64,000 nt of DNA from Gautieria morchelliformis (Eukaryota > Basidiomycota > Agaricomycetes > Gomphales > Gomphaceae), in contig WHVA01000105.1 in NCBI GenBank assembly GCA_015179125.1, positions 124,001-188,000 of the forward strand. The letters run 5' to 3'. This document shows, piece by piece, positions 11,960 through 22,973 of this stretch. A program made the position numbers and the translations under genes. Numbering within the stretch: the first letter of the stretch is position 1; each line of letters begins with the position of its first letter. The notes under the pieces were generated by a model. The model was given only the letters and a program-made list of their open reading frames with translations, was not told the DNA's origin and searched no databases.

Positions 11960-13417
11960 CTAATTGGACATTGACCTTAGTATCTGAACTCTTTGAGGCC
12001 CAATATTGGGATGTGAGATGGTGTCTCTAAAATTAATGAGAAGAATGGTGAGAAGCAGAATGTGCCATATTAAAAGCAAACTTGATGAATGGTAGTTTTT
12101 GCACCCAGTCCTTCTGATCTGGTGAGACAGTGATTCACAGCATCTGGGTGACTGTTTGATTGGCTCTCTCAGTAGCACCGTCTGTCTGAGGGTGGTAGGA
12201 CATGGGCATGTGTAGTTTAAAGCCAAGTAGCTTGTGCAAGTGGTCCCAGAAGGTAGCTATGAACAGGGAGTCCCTGTCACTCACCATACTTTCTGGCATC
12301 CCATGCAGCTTGTAGACATTGTCAAACACTAGCTCAGCTATCTGTTTTGTGCCAAAGGTCTGTTTTGATGGGGCTAAGTGTATCATAGATGTTAAGTGAT
12401 CAATGATAACACATAACATATCGAAATCACCATGTCTGTTGGATGATGAAGGTAGTGGTCCTACAAAGTCTATCCCTATTTGTTCCAGATCAGGCAAACA
12501 TCCCTGGCCACCAAACATGCTCGCAGAGGTAGTGGATCATTTTTCATCCTGCTATTTATAAGGGCAACCTAGGCAGACGCTCTACACTCAAGCGGCGAAC
12601 TGGTGAAGGGGGATCCAAAGGTAAGATAGAGAACTATATACATGACACAGTCATACCTGGCAAAGGGGGATCCAAAGAGAAAACTCTAAGGAACCCCTTC
12701 ACCACCTAGCTATGACTATAAGTAAGCTTGGGCATGCTAGCCTGATCACCGAATGCCCGAGTTATATAAGCAATCACACCAGCGATAACAGGGCTGGACA
12801 GATAAGGAAGGAATGATGTTGGAAGGGGTCAGAACAGGAAGGGAAATAAATGGAACACAAGACAGAAGGATGCTGAAGGTTAGGAGAAGCTCAGGGGCCA
12901 CCAATAACACACTGCAATAATGTGCACACCAGGGTAATGTGCAAGTGGTGATAATGCACATGGCAATAATGCACCTCATGACAATGCACACTGCGATAAA
13001 TGGGCCTTGCGATAATGCAGTGTGTGATTGGGGTTCCCCTGACACTATTGCCAGGAGTGAGTGAGCATGGGAGATCAGCAACTCCCATATGTTCAGTGCA
13101 TGCACCCCTTCTGGGATGCATAACTTACTTGATTCCTGCTCTGTCATCACAATGAGGCTGTCCTGTATCGAGAAGTTTTTGAAGTCACTTGGGTCTGCTG
13201 TGATGTCCCTGAAGAAGCTATCCTTCTTGTACAGTGATTTAAGTACAGCTGGGAAGCTCAGGGAAGGGACCATCATTGAGATAACATCAGAAAATGCAGA
13301 TGGATTATATTCCTCCTGCATTGGTTGTGTCTGTTCTATAGGGGTGACATGATGTGTGTCATGTGTATGGTGGTCGTCTGCCAGTTTTGGACAAACATGT
13401 TGTGTTGACTTCCTCAT
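11960..13417 (-). mobile_element. Fossil Ty3/Gypsy pol fragment (integrase and upstream linker)
   Basis: The minus strand from about 12,518 to 11,970 encodes an integrase core (QIGIDFVGPLPSSSNRHGD, a DRDSLFIATFW segment, YHPQTDGATERANQTV). The block 13,417-13,100 resembles the RNase H-integrase linker of the same superfamily (YKKDSFFRDITADPSDFKNF). Between them, 12,519-12,745 is non-coding and contains two nearly identical GGGGGATCCAAAG-type segments. The piece is truncated and carries many breaks, so it looks old. No LTR or target duplication could be tied to it directly. Confidence 0.75.
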
Positions 13418-13570
13418 TCCTGCTGATTTGTGTGCCTCAGGGCGTGTGGCTTACACATTTTCATTAATGGCTGTACAGCAATCAAACATGCATATAGATA
13501 CTTCAGGGGCGAAACAGCATTTTTCTGGATGTTTTTATTGCACATTTAGGAGTAGTTACTTATACTAAAA

Positions 13571-14225
13571 TGTTAGTGACTACTAGGATTTGAATTACTA
13601 AGAGAATGAGTTGGAATAGTGGATTTTGATATAGGAAATGCTCCACAGGCTATATTCAGCTGTGGAGCAGGAACAAAGATATAGATAGTGATCCTGCTGA
13701 TCACTATCCAAGCAGGGACTTGGAAGTCTCATACAAAGCTCCTGACTACATTAATTATAATTCGTAATCAGTGGAGCTGGTCAGGGGAATTGAATAGAAA
13801 AGGAAACATGTCATTCCCTGTGCTGCATGCCTGCAGGCACTTGGCAAGGGAATTGCCACCTCTGTATCTCTCTCCTGAGGTAGCCACTTTGTGAGTCTAT
13901 ATATGGGACTATCATGTGATTTCCATCATATCCAATGTTCCTGTGCAGCATGGTTAGTGCTGCAGCAATTCTTTCTTCTGACCAAGTCCAGGCACCTGCT
14001 TGTCAGGACAGGCCCAATTTGCAGGTGCAGCACCTGGGTTATCTTGACAGAGGCTCAAGTAACCATGTGATGTGTCATATCTATCTGAGATATGACATCA
14101 CCACATTTTAGTGCTCCCACACACAGATGCACATGCATCTCAAATATTTCCCAATTAGCAAAACCATTAGCAATTTGATAAACCATAGAATAGTATGAAA
14201 TAGTGTTATTCCATTTATTCTAACA
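13571..14225 (-). repeat. LTR-A, probable 3' LTR of a decayed chromovirus
   Basis: A sequence with TGTTAG...CTAACA ends, clearly related to 42,284-42,866 (shared central block containing GATCCT, TGATCACTATCCAAG and CTGAGGTA). The match extends slightly left of the TGTTAG, so the left limit is approximate. The chromodomain-coding fragment on its right reads toward it on the minus strand, as expected for a 3' LTR. CpG-poor, so probably old. Confidence 0.6.
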
Positions 14226-14228
14226 GGC

Positions 14229-14937
14229 TGTTATGACCATGCCACTCAACCAACTCTACAACCTCCGCACAACCTCACACCACTTCCACACCACCTCCAA
14301 CTCTATTCTGCAACATCTGCAAACCTTGGCCCTTGACCCCCCTTGTTCTTTCTACACCCCTTATGACTCTATTCATTGGCCCTCCATACTCGACCCTTAG
14401 CACAACAAGATGCCAAGCCCAGAACATCATTTGTTCCGATGTCCATTTAGACTTATGTTCCCCTTGTTCTTTTGCCTATTGTTCTTGACTCTACCCTGCA
14501 CCCCCTTGTAGTTCTCTTGTTCCACATTAGTTAGTTACTCTGTTTGTTAAAGTTACTTCCACTCACACTGGAATTGCTTACTCCCACCTCATTACTTGTT
14601 GCTTCAGCTTTTTGTATAAAACCCACTCATGTATGCTCTCTGTTTCTGCAATCAGATAATCAACTTTGATATGTAATTCCCTTCACACTGTCTCCTGTTC
14701 TTAGCACAGTGCAAGATCTCTATCTCTCCACCTTCTGACCTTTCTGTCTTCTGACTTCTGACCTCTGATCTCTGACCTTTGACTTAGCTCAATTTTTGAA
14801 CCCTTCTCTACCTCTGCCTCTTCCAAATTCCGATCTCTGTTCTGAAATACTTAGGATGATAGCTATTGGGGGTGCAACATACAAGTTGAAGCTGCTGTCC
14901 TTTTAGATCTGAACTCTGGGATTCCTGATACATAACA
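14229..14937 (+). repeat. Solo LTR of the Gypsy-3 family, CpG-decayed, target duplication CAGGC
   Basis: It begins TGTTATGACC and ends CATAACA, and is flanked on both sides by CAGGC (14,224-14,228 and 14,938-14,942). It shares the TATA-like TGTATAAAA, the block CAATCAGATAATCA, CTGTTCTTAGCACAG and GGGGGTGCAAC with the Gypsy-3 LTRs. The family's TTCCG units appear here largely as TTCTG or TTCCA, the pattern left by CpG deamination. It landed 3 bp from the edge of LTR-A. Confidence 0.88.
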
Positions 14938-14942
14938 CAGGC

Positions 14943-15900
14943 CTATCAGTGGAATGCCAGCCTGATTCACCTCCGGGAAAGAGGGGGACATAGTGTAGTG
15001 GTGCATACAAAGCATTATCTGCCTGGATTTGTTTCAGTTCTCCACCTCTAAAGTGAAGAACAATGTCTCTATTGCCCCCAGGCATGCCCTCTCCTAGAGC
15101 ACAATGGCAATCCCATCCCCTGTAGGAATATTATATCTTGTCTGTCACCCCCCCTCTAGAATGTGGCAACCCAATGCATGAAGGCCCACTGGTGGAACAG
15201 GGGTGTGATTCTGAAAGGTGATGGCCTCTAAGGAGCAAATGCAATGAGGGGTACCCAGATGTAAGTGGTAGAAGTCAGTGATGAGGTCAGGAGCTTGGAC
15301 ATCACCCTCATTCTCCAATGAATTCTCTACATAGCCATACCCCTTCCACTTGATGAGGAACTGCAGGTGACTCGCTCACATGTGACTGTCTAACACCTGT
15401 TCGACTTCAAAGTGCTCATCACCCTCACTAAGAATGGGTAGGAGTGGTGGTGATGGTCGCTGACCTGGGATTGGATCGCATGGAGCAGGAGTCAGTTGAT
15501 GACAGGGAAAATGGGGTGGAGGCGATTTAGAGACTTAGGGAGGCAAAACAATATGCATACAACTCAACTTGGCATTTGACAACATAGAGGCCAAGTTGCC
15601 AATGAGCCTTGATGGATGGGTGGTGCATATATCACTTGCATTGAGGTAAACCTTGTCACCTGGTGTGAACATAGGTGGAGGCTCATGTTGGTGATTATCA
15701 TACTCCTTGGACTTTGCCAGTGCTCCTTGAACTCATTGACAGAGTCAAGGTGCTATGAAGGTTGATGCGCTTTGAAGCCCATCTGTAGGTGCCACCTGGT
15801 GTCCAGCATGAAGGCAATTGATGAGTTGAAGCATGGATGAGTTGAAGCATGAACATGGTTGTTGTAAGATAGTGGCAGTATAAACCGTGCACCCTCTAAG
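14943..15900 (-). mobile_element. Fossil chromovirus fragment: integrase C-terminus and chromodomain
   Basis: The minus strand encodes a GPY/F-like integrase end (MFTPGDKVYLNASDI near 15,670, then HWQLGLYVVKCQVELYAY) and a chromodomain (FEVEQVLDSHM, LQFLIKWKGYGYVENSLE near 15,400-15,310). The two lie in the normal chromovirus order. The rest of pol is missing or unrecognisable here and several breaks are present. It probably belongs with LTR-A to its left, the solo Gypsy-3 LTR having inserted between them. Confidence 0.72.
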
Positions 15901-17599
15901 TGCCCATCTAAGCCATCTCACCAGAACACATTCCCAATTGTAGACACTTGAAATTTCAAAAAAGTAAGACCATACACCGCTTTTTATGGGTTAGTAATTG
16001 TAGATCAAGCCCTCATGAACACATAAGAATGTAGCATTATCTACACATAATTGAAGGTATCCTTGTATAGCCTCTGGTTTGAGTATGTCAGCACAGTTGA
16101 ATGTCTGAATATCCCAGACCGAACCAGAATCCGACCAAACGTCGGTACTTGGGCCAGTGGATCGCATCGAGAATCCCCAACGAGGTCAGTCATCTAAATA
16201 TCTCTAAATATCTCTAAATTAGCCAAGCACTTATCACAGATCGGTCTTTGAACACCCCATAATAACATAACATTGCTGTGAGCACATATATTCATCCTAA
16301 AGCAACACCATGCCCTTCCAAGGGCTTATATGCCTGCAACATATAGAACAAAGTTTTAATATGGTAAGCTAAGTACTAGTAGAATTCTCTCAAGTCCTTC
16401 TGGATCCCGACTTATGTAATTAGAGTGCACGTTCTTCCTCTCTCACCACCACCACCATGACTGTGATGTGTTTGCCCCATGTGGGCCAGTAGCACTGGGC
16501 GGGCACATCACAGGACATGTCTGCTTTTCGCTTTTCGTGCCCCGCAGCGTGCACACACCACATGTCACAAACCACGGTGCGCGGGGGAACGGCGAGAGCA
16601 GCGATGGCGCAGGGAAGGGCGTGGGCGCATGAATGTGCGGGGCCGTGTGCATGTGCGCCGCCGGGTATGGGTTCGGGTGCATGTGCCCGCGGCGACAGCG
16701 TGGACAGCACAGGAGCTGCGGGCTGCCACTGCTTGTGTGGGAAGCAGTCGTGGTTGCATGCCGTTCAAATTCCACTCGCGCAGTCTGTTAAAATTCTTAT
16801 ACCACCTCTCGCAGCCTTTCTTTTCCTCCCCACCCCTCCTGCTCTCCCCCATCGATGTCCCTGTCCACTGCACATATCCACTGCCTTTCCACGTGCTCCC
16901 ACTTGCCCTCCTCAGCGCCTCTCGCGCGGCGTGAAGCAGCACACGCCGTGCGCGAGGTGGTACTTGAACCCGTGTAAGTGCCATGCCATCATATTTCTCG
17001 GACTCGGTCTGTTGACTATATGCGTGTCATTTCACAGCACTCAGTCCACGGCTCTGATCTCAGGGCATCCTCTTCAGGGATGGTGGCGGCTGCCCCTATG
17101 GGTCGGGTGGGAAGGGAGGCCCGCCTGCATGAGCTCTAGTGGCAGTGGTGCAGGTGCAGTGCAAGGTAAAGGATTAATTTCTTGTGGATGTGTTTTTCTT
17201 TTTTTGGGATGACGCAGCACGTTTATATTATATCGCGTGTGTATGTATGCGGGAATTTGTACTCTAATGAGTTTTCAATAGCATGAGTACATTCTGACTA
17301 TGATGAAAATGGTTGTGTATATGTGTACTGTGGCAATTGTGTTGTGAGCATAATGTTTGCATGTATAGGTCTGCTGTAACTTGGATCTGAATAGGTGTAT
17401 GGCCCATAGGATGAGGAAGGAGTTCATGAATTCATACCATAAAATATATATATATAATTTGGAGTGACAATCAAAATCATATTTCTTTGTGCATCCGCAG
17501 ACTAATCTAAACTGTACGCGTTAGAGGCGTCAGTTTACCCGCCGTTGTTGGACTCAGAATACTCCCGAACGCCTGCAGTAACTCAGCTATTTGTGCATA
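15901..17599. other. Long non-genic stretch including a CpG-rich island (about 16,420-17,215)
   Basis: No element could be named here. The left part (15,900-16,400) is AT-rich and featureless. From 16,420 to 17,215 the DNA is CpG-rich with G/C strand runs and open on several frames; an open frame of 231 codons at 16,517-17,212 (+) has no recognisable domain. The part beyond 17,215 is AT-rich with a short TA run near 17,445. Confidence 0.4.
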
Positions 17600-18243
17600 T
17601 TCGGACTACAAAAACTACCGTCCTAAGTATTTCGGATTTGACTTCCAGATGTCGGAGATGGCGGAAGTTGAGAACAGAATGCTGAGGGTTGGAAAACAAA
17701 GGTCGGAAGAGGCGGAAAAGGCGGAGGACAGAGGGTCGAGAGCAGAGGGAGACAAGACTAGCAAAACTTGCTGTGCTAAGAACAGGAGATAGTGTGGAGG
17801 GATTCACGTATCGAAGTTGATTATCTGATTGCAGAAACGGAGACATACATGAGGGGGTTTTATACAAAGAGCAGAAGCAACAAGTAATAGTATGGTACTA
17901 AGCAAATTCCAGAGAGTGCGGGAATCAGATAGACATATGGGGCAAGTAACTAATGCGGAACAAGGGGATGACAAGGGGGGTGCAGGGTAGGGTAAGTACA
18001 ATGGCAAAGAACAAGGCGAGTAAGTACAATAGGCATTGGAACAAATGGAAATATGGAAATGGTATCTTGCTGTGTTCAGGGTCGAGTACGGGGGCTGGTA
18101 TCTGGAGGTGGCCAGGGGTACTGAAAGAACAAGGGGTCGAGGTAGAGGGTTGCGGATGTTGTGGATGTTGCGGAATAGAGTCAGAGGTGGTGTGGAGGAA
18201 TGTGGAGGGGATGCGGAGGTGGTTGGTCGGAACGGTTGTAACA
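17600..18243 (-). repeat. Truncated Gypsy-3-family LTR, minus orientation
   Basis: It matches the Gypsy-3 LTR in reverse (TGATTATCTGATTGCAG..., CTGTGCTAAGAACAGGAG, TTTTATACAAAGAGC) and ends at 18,243 with GTTGTAACA, the family terminus. The other terminus is missing at about 17,600. It directly abuts a plus-oriented piece of the same LTR. Confidence 0.75.
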
Positions 18244-18455
18244 TGTTCTTAGCACAGCAAGTTTTTGCAGGTCCTCTGTCTCTCTTCCTTATGACACCCT
18301 GTCTTCTGATTCTTCTGACCTCCAACCTTTCGATTTAGCTCAACCCCCAAATCCTCCCTACCTCCACCTCTTCCAGTCTCGGGTACTCAGTTCCAAAAAT
18401 ACCTAGGACAATAGTTCATTGGGGGTGCAACACATAAGTTGAAGCTGCTGTCCTC
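18244..18455 (+). repeat. Partial Gypsy-3-family LTR, plus orientation
   Basis: It begins inside the LTR at TGTTCTTAGCACAGC and runs through TTCATTGGGGGTGCAAC to GAAGCTGCTGTCC. With the preceding minus copy it forms a head-to-head pair. No target duplication is visible. Confidence 0.65.
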
Positions 18456-18699
18456 TTGTTGGATGGGAGGCCAAAGGACAACAATCCATCTGCATGGTAT
18501 GGAGCAGCGAGAACAGTCACACTCACACATGCAGCCAATGAACAATGAAGGGTTCCAGGCACCTAGGGTGATGAACAGTGGCCCTCCTCCCCCCTGGTTG
18601 CTCGCAATGCGGGTGAATCACACACCAGGTTCACCACACCACTCCCTTCAAGGCGAGTGATCACACCAGTGCCCGCACCCCCATGACTGCCTCTGGGCC
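18456..18699. other. Unassigned interval between LTR fragments
   Basis: About 240 bp with no recognised feature. A short proline-rich open frame (+) is not supported by any domain. Confidence 0.3.
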
Positions 18700-19285
18700 T
18701 GTAGGAATATAGTGAGCGCTAGAAGCTACTAGAAGCTTGCATGTGTAAGGAACAAACACATGATAGCCCTCACGTGATGTTGCATGTCTTTATGGGCTTT
18801 TTCGAGTAAAGTACGTGTCTTGCCTTACTTCAAGACGTTTCTTTTGTCTACCTAATTTTGCCATCTAAAGATCCAGAAACTATAAGTATCCTTAGTTTGT
18901 AGTGTCTTCCTCAGTTATTTGACCTCGCTCACACACACAAACACTGAGGTAAGACTAGTTAGTTACTTTTAATTTCTCTTTACTTACCTGTACAAAACAG
19001 TTTCTCGTACTAGGTAAATCATACAGTCGTTTGATCTCGCTCATGCGCGCAAACACTGAGTTTCTTGTACTAGCTACACAATCTTTACAGGTTATTGGGC
19101 CCCGCACCTAAACACCAGACCTCCCGCAGCTCTGATCATGTCTACCACAACTCTCACTACCACCGACCTCCTCCCTTCCTCTGTCCCGAAGCTCATGGCC
19201 AACAGTTTAAATTGGACTGTGTTCTCGATGCATTTCCAAGATGCAGTTGAAGCTAAAGGGTTGTGGGGCTACTTCGATGGCACAA
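18700..19285 (+). mobile_element. Copia-3 fossil: LTR, primer-binding site and start of gag
   Basis: An LTR of about 390 bp (18,700-19,089) starts TGTAGGAATATA and ends TTTACA. Immediately after it GGTTATTGGGCCCCGC (19,090-19,105) resembles the half initiator-tRNA-Met site used by Drosophila copia. The first ATG is at 19,138 and the frame reads a Copia gag start (NSLNWTVFSMHFQDAVEAKG). The element stops abruptly near 19,285 where a minus-strand gypsy gag begins. Only one LTR is present, so it is a truncated fossil. Confidence 0.75.
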
Positions 19286-20175
19286 GCACACAGCCAGCCG
19301 TAAGCACACTGCCCACAACAGATGATTGCTGCACCTTTCCTGACATGAAGGCAAGCATCTGTTTGACACGGTGCTTCTTGGGGAATCCAGTTATCTCAAA
19401 CCAAATGTTTACGGCGTATGACCAACGCTTGAAGGCATCAAAGTCTGGTGTGCCGTCATAAGCAGTGGGTGTATCAATCTTGACTCTGGTCACCGTGTCC
19501 TTCTTGGACCTCCGCTGCTCATGGTTGTTATTCTTCTTTTCAGGACGCTTAGCAGCACGGAGAGTTCTTGCGCTACTACTGGATGAGCTTGAGTCAGACG
19601 AGTCAGATCCGTCTGGGTCCGGTTATCCAGCAGGCACGATGTTCCTCGCAAAGTAGCTCATGGGTGGGGCCTGATCTGCCGCCTTATGCATCTCACGTGG
19701 GATGCTGGGCTTCATAACGTTCCCTCCTGGCATTATGCCTCGCAACCTTATGATGTCCGGCAGTTCGGACGATCTGGTATGATTATAGGGTACTTCAGTG
19801 TTCACGGTGGCTTCGTCTGTCGAGCTGGTGTTACTCAAGGTGAGACTTTTGATTGACTGCAGTGAGATCTGAGACTTCTCTACAGATCCATGCTCATGCT
19901 CGTCGATGTGCTCATTGATTGTCTCAGAGGGGGCAACACTACTTCCTCTCTGATGTACATCTCTCGTATGGGAGGATTCTGCTACGGGTGGCGTGCTCAT
20001 GGCGTAGGACGGCTGAGCAGGCATATAGGAAGAGACAGCGCTGGGTGTAGTGTTGGAGTCTATGTCCGTTGTACGTTTAAGGTGCTTGTATCTTTCCGCT
20101 CGAGCATACGACTCATTCTGTATGTCATTGTCTAGACCATGCAGTATATTTGCCATGAATTCCATGTAAGAGCTA

Positions 20176-20787
20176 TGTTATGAATAGGGAAATCGATTTT
20201 TACATTTATATACACCACTAACAAGTTAATAACAACTTCCCGGCACATCCCAGGACATGGATGTGCACATAATTACTGCCGACACTACATATCATGTGTG
20301 CGCGCGCTATCACTCGTGCACGCCTCTAACCGGTGGCTTTGACCCTGAGCCGGGTTCCGGGGTCGACCGAGGCACAGATCCGACAGAGTGCGGAAGGTGC
20401 TCCATCATTCCTGATGCATACATTAAACTCCACATGATAGGCACAGCTCCGGCGCTGGTGCATGCATCACACACTGGCGGCACTTGTTTGCTCCACAACC
20501 CTCTTTCCACTTCTATCCTAGTATAGCTTCGTTCCAAGTAGTTAAATAGCTAGCTACTGTACAATAACAATCCAGGCAGTAAATCTCCAGCATTGTGTTC
20601 TTATTCTAGCCCATGAGGCTTGTGACTGGATGGTGATATATCAGTCGGTGTCTAGTGTTGTTGTCACTGTGCATGGTGTTTGCGCATACAACCGATGTTG
20701 TGCTCTCATCTCTATTCTCTCCATAACTCTCTATGAGCCTCACGAACTGCTCCTATGTACGCAACCCCGCAGACCATACTTTCTACA
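20176..20787 (+). repeat. Solo LTR-E, target duplication AGCTA
   Basis: It begins TGTTATGAAT and ends TTCTACA, with AGCTA on both sides (20,171-20,175 and 20,788-20,792). It sits inside the Gypsy-7 gag. It is partly similar to the sequence at 63,720-64,000 (both start TGTTATGAAT and share AGTTAAATAG and a GGCAGT-AATCTCCA block), so they are related LTRs. Confidence 0.75.
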
Positions 20788-21221
20788 AGCTATGCGTAGC
20801 TGCATCCAGTTCGTGGATTTCACGACTAGTACGCGTTGGCTGCCTCGAGTCGTTACTAGGCTCAGCTCCTCCCCAACCGGTCGGTAGACGACCGTAAGGG
20901 TGTTCAGAGCCGTCGAAGTCCTCCCACCTAATGGGGGCATTCTCCCCATCGTTGGGAGGGGCAACGCCAGCATCATTGCTGGGTGCGGCTCCCACTGGGT
21001 TGTGCTCAGCGCTCCCAGGAGCATTCACAGCATCTACCTCAGCCATTCGAAGGCCCAATGGAGCGTCGACGTGCTCAGTAGTCAAGAGCATGTCTGAGAC
21101 AGAGGGAGGGAGTGGTACCTCCTCCGCTCTAACCTCGTTGGAGGTGTCCGCTGAGGGCATAGATCCCTTGCGGCTGGTCACTTGTAGCGATGCTTGGGAG
21201 GGCGGGTGCGTTGTACCCTGT

Positions 21222-22031
21222 TGTTATGACCGTGCATTTCCGACTTCCGACCTTCAGTTCCGCAACACTTTCCGCCTCTCCGATATTTCCAACATCTACT
21301 CCCTTGTTCTTTCAACTCTATTACTCAGACCCACCGGACCCGCTTCATCGTTCATCAAGATCATATATCCGGTCACCCTTGTAGTTCATTGTCATATATG
21401 TTTTTTGACCCCTTGTTCTTTGCCATTGTTTTACCTTACCCTGAACCCTTAGTCCCATTGTTCCCAATTAGTTAGTTCCCACGTATTGTCTACCCAACTT
21501 CCGCTCCCCTCGGAATTTTCTTAGTACCATCTCATTACCTGTTGTCTCAGCTCTTTGTATAAAAGCCTGTCATGTATATCTGTTATTCTGCAATCAGATA
21601 ATCACCTTCGATACTTGATTTCCTTAGCTCCATCTCCTGTTCTTAGCACAGCGGGTCTAGCAAGACCTCCGTCTCTCCGTCTTCCGTCTTCCGTCTTCCG
21701 TCTTCCGTCTTCCGTCTTCCGCCTTCCGCCTTCCGCCTTCCGTCTTCCGCCTTCCGTCTTCCGCCTTCCGTCTTCCGTCTTCCGCCTTCCGCCTTCCGCC
21801 TTCCGCCTTCCGCCTTCCGCCTTCCGCCTTCCGCCTTCCGTCTTCCGCCTTCCGTCTTCCGCCTTCCGCTTCAGTTCCGACTCAAGTTCTGACCAACCTA
21901 TAGTTCAGTACTTTCCAACTTCCGACTCATTTCCGAAATACTTCGGACGATAGTTCATTGGGGGCGCAACCTATAAGTTGAAGCCGCTGTCCTTTCCAGT
22001 TCCGACTTAGCGGAAATCTCGATACGTAACA
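21222..22031 (+). repeat. Solo LTR of the Gypsy-3 family, target duplication CCTGT, expanded TTCCG array
   Basis: It begins TGTTATGACC and ends ATACGTAACA, with CCTGT at 21,217-21,221 and 22,032-22,036. TATA-like TTGTATAAAAG near 21,555. It shares all landmarks with the Gypsy-3 LTRs but is about 125 bp longer because of the 7-bp array inside. It sits in the Gypsy-7 gag. Confidence 0.92.
21678..21868 (+). repeat. Tandem array of 7-bp units CTTCCGT / CTTCCGC
   Basis: About 27 head-to-tail 7-bp units alternating CTTCCGT and CTTCCGC. The Gypsy-3 LTRs have only a couple of units at this point, and the old solo copy at 14,229 has a decayed array with CTTCTGA-like units. The array therefore expands and shrinks within one LTR family. 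Confidence 0.9.
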
Positions 22032-22499
22032 CCTGTTCGTCCCCTTGTCGCCTACTCAGTGCCTCATGGAATGCCGTTAGGTGTTCACCATGAGTGGTTT
22101 CGAGTGTACGGACTGCATCCATGCTGGCAGCGTGCTGCGGGAGCGTTGCCTGTTGGTACGTTCGGCTGGTTCGAGTCAACATAGTAGGTCTGGTTAGTTG
22201 TGGGAAGTTGTGCGATATGCTCACAGGTTGATCAGGCCGGAGAGTTTTGAAAGGTATTGGATTTGTGAAGACGGGTCAAAAAATGTAAGAAAATGGTATA
22301 GAGAGGACTTCGAAATATCTCAGTAGACGGGATGACCAGTCGTAACCAAGTGTATGTTCGGGGTAGGTTCTCTCTCTCTAGTTTACATGTATCGTTTGGT
22401 AGACTATTTATATGAGGAGACATGGGCCTAGGTACCCGTGTCTTACCTTTGGTGTGCGTAAGTGGTTGGCCGTATTGGTTCTCCACTAATAGTTATGCC

Positions 22500-22973
22500 G
22501 GTTCCTTACAAATTGAAACAGCCTTACAAATGATTTTGGCTAAGCTAGATATTCCACAAAGTCGTGGAAATGCAATGCAGGATGAGTCAGATTTCGGAAA
22601 AGTGGAAGTAGCGGAAGAGAGGATGTCTGCGAAGTTGGAAAGGTCAAACCCACAACTCTGGTGGACTTTGATGGAGATTGGGAGAAGGGATGCGCATTCT
22701 TCAACATATGCAGCATCTACTTCGCAATTGTCGGAGACCTCTTTCCAAACGACCAGGCTCGGATTCACTGGGCATTGTGCCATTGTCCTTTTTCAAGTCG
22801 GACCGCACAGCCCGTTTTGCAAACAAGGTGATCCGACAGAAAGCAAAGGGCAAGGGAAACTACTTCTGGGACTGGGACGCCTTCGAGAAGACCTTTTCCG
22901 ACCAGTTCTTCCCGAAAAATGAGCAACTCACAGCCCTTATGAAGCTCGAGGGGACCAGCTGGTACCAGGCCAA
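22500..22973 (+). mobile_element. Fossil gypsy gag fragment, plus strand
   Basis: Plus-strand frames encode a capsid-like gag core common in mushroom gypsy elements (FDGDWEKGCAFFNICSIYF, SFFKSDRTARFANKVIR, FWDWDAFEKTFSDQFFPKN). It is short, with a few breaks and no LTR of its own. It is cut at 22,973 by the repeat that follows. Confidence 0.65.

Larger units (their letters stand above)
19269..22230 (-). mobile_element. Fossil Gypsy-7 gag region interrupted by two solo LTRs
   Basis: Minus-strand coding blocks lie at 22,224-22,037, 21,181-20,793, 20,165-19,623 and 19,493-19,285. The last block has a typical gag core (IDTPTAYDGTPDFDAFKRW, WFEITGFPKKHRVKQMLAF). The earlier ones are low-complexity, Ser/Thr/Pro-rich and acidic. 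The gaps are exactly the two solo LTRs listed separately, each with its own target duplication. The stretch 22,232-22,480 to the right has a TATA-like box on the minus strand and may be its LTR promoter. No pol part is present. The number of remaining breaks is small but not determined. Confidence 0.65.

Noticed and set aside
16443-16984. His/Pro/Arg-rich frames on both strands
   Set aside because: Composition-driven open frames in a CpG-rich stretch; kept only as an observation on base composition.
16930-16990. tRNA-like box (TTGAACCC near 16,962)
   Set aside because: No A box at the right distance and no cloverleaf could be folded by eye.
21678-21868. CRISPR array or telomere-like repeat
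   Set aside because: Contiguous 7-bp units without spacers, internal to an LTR with target duplications; not the TTAGGG telomere type.
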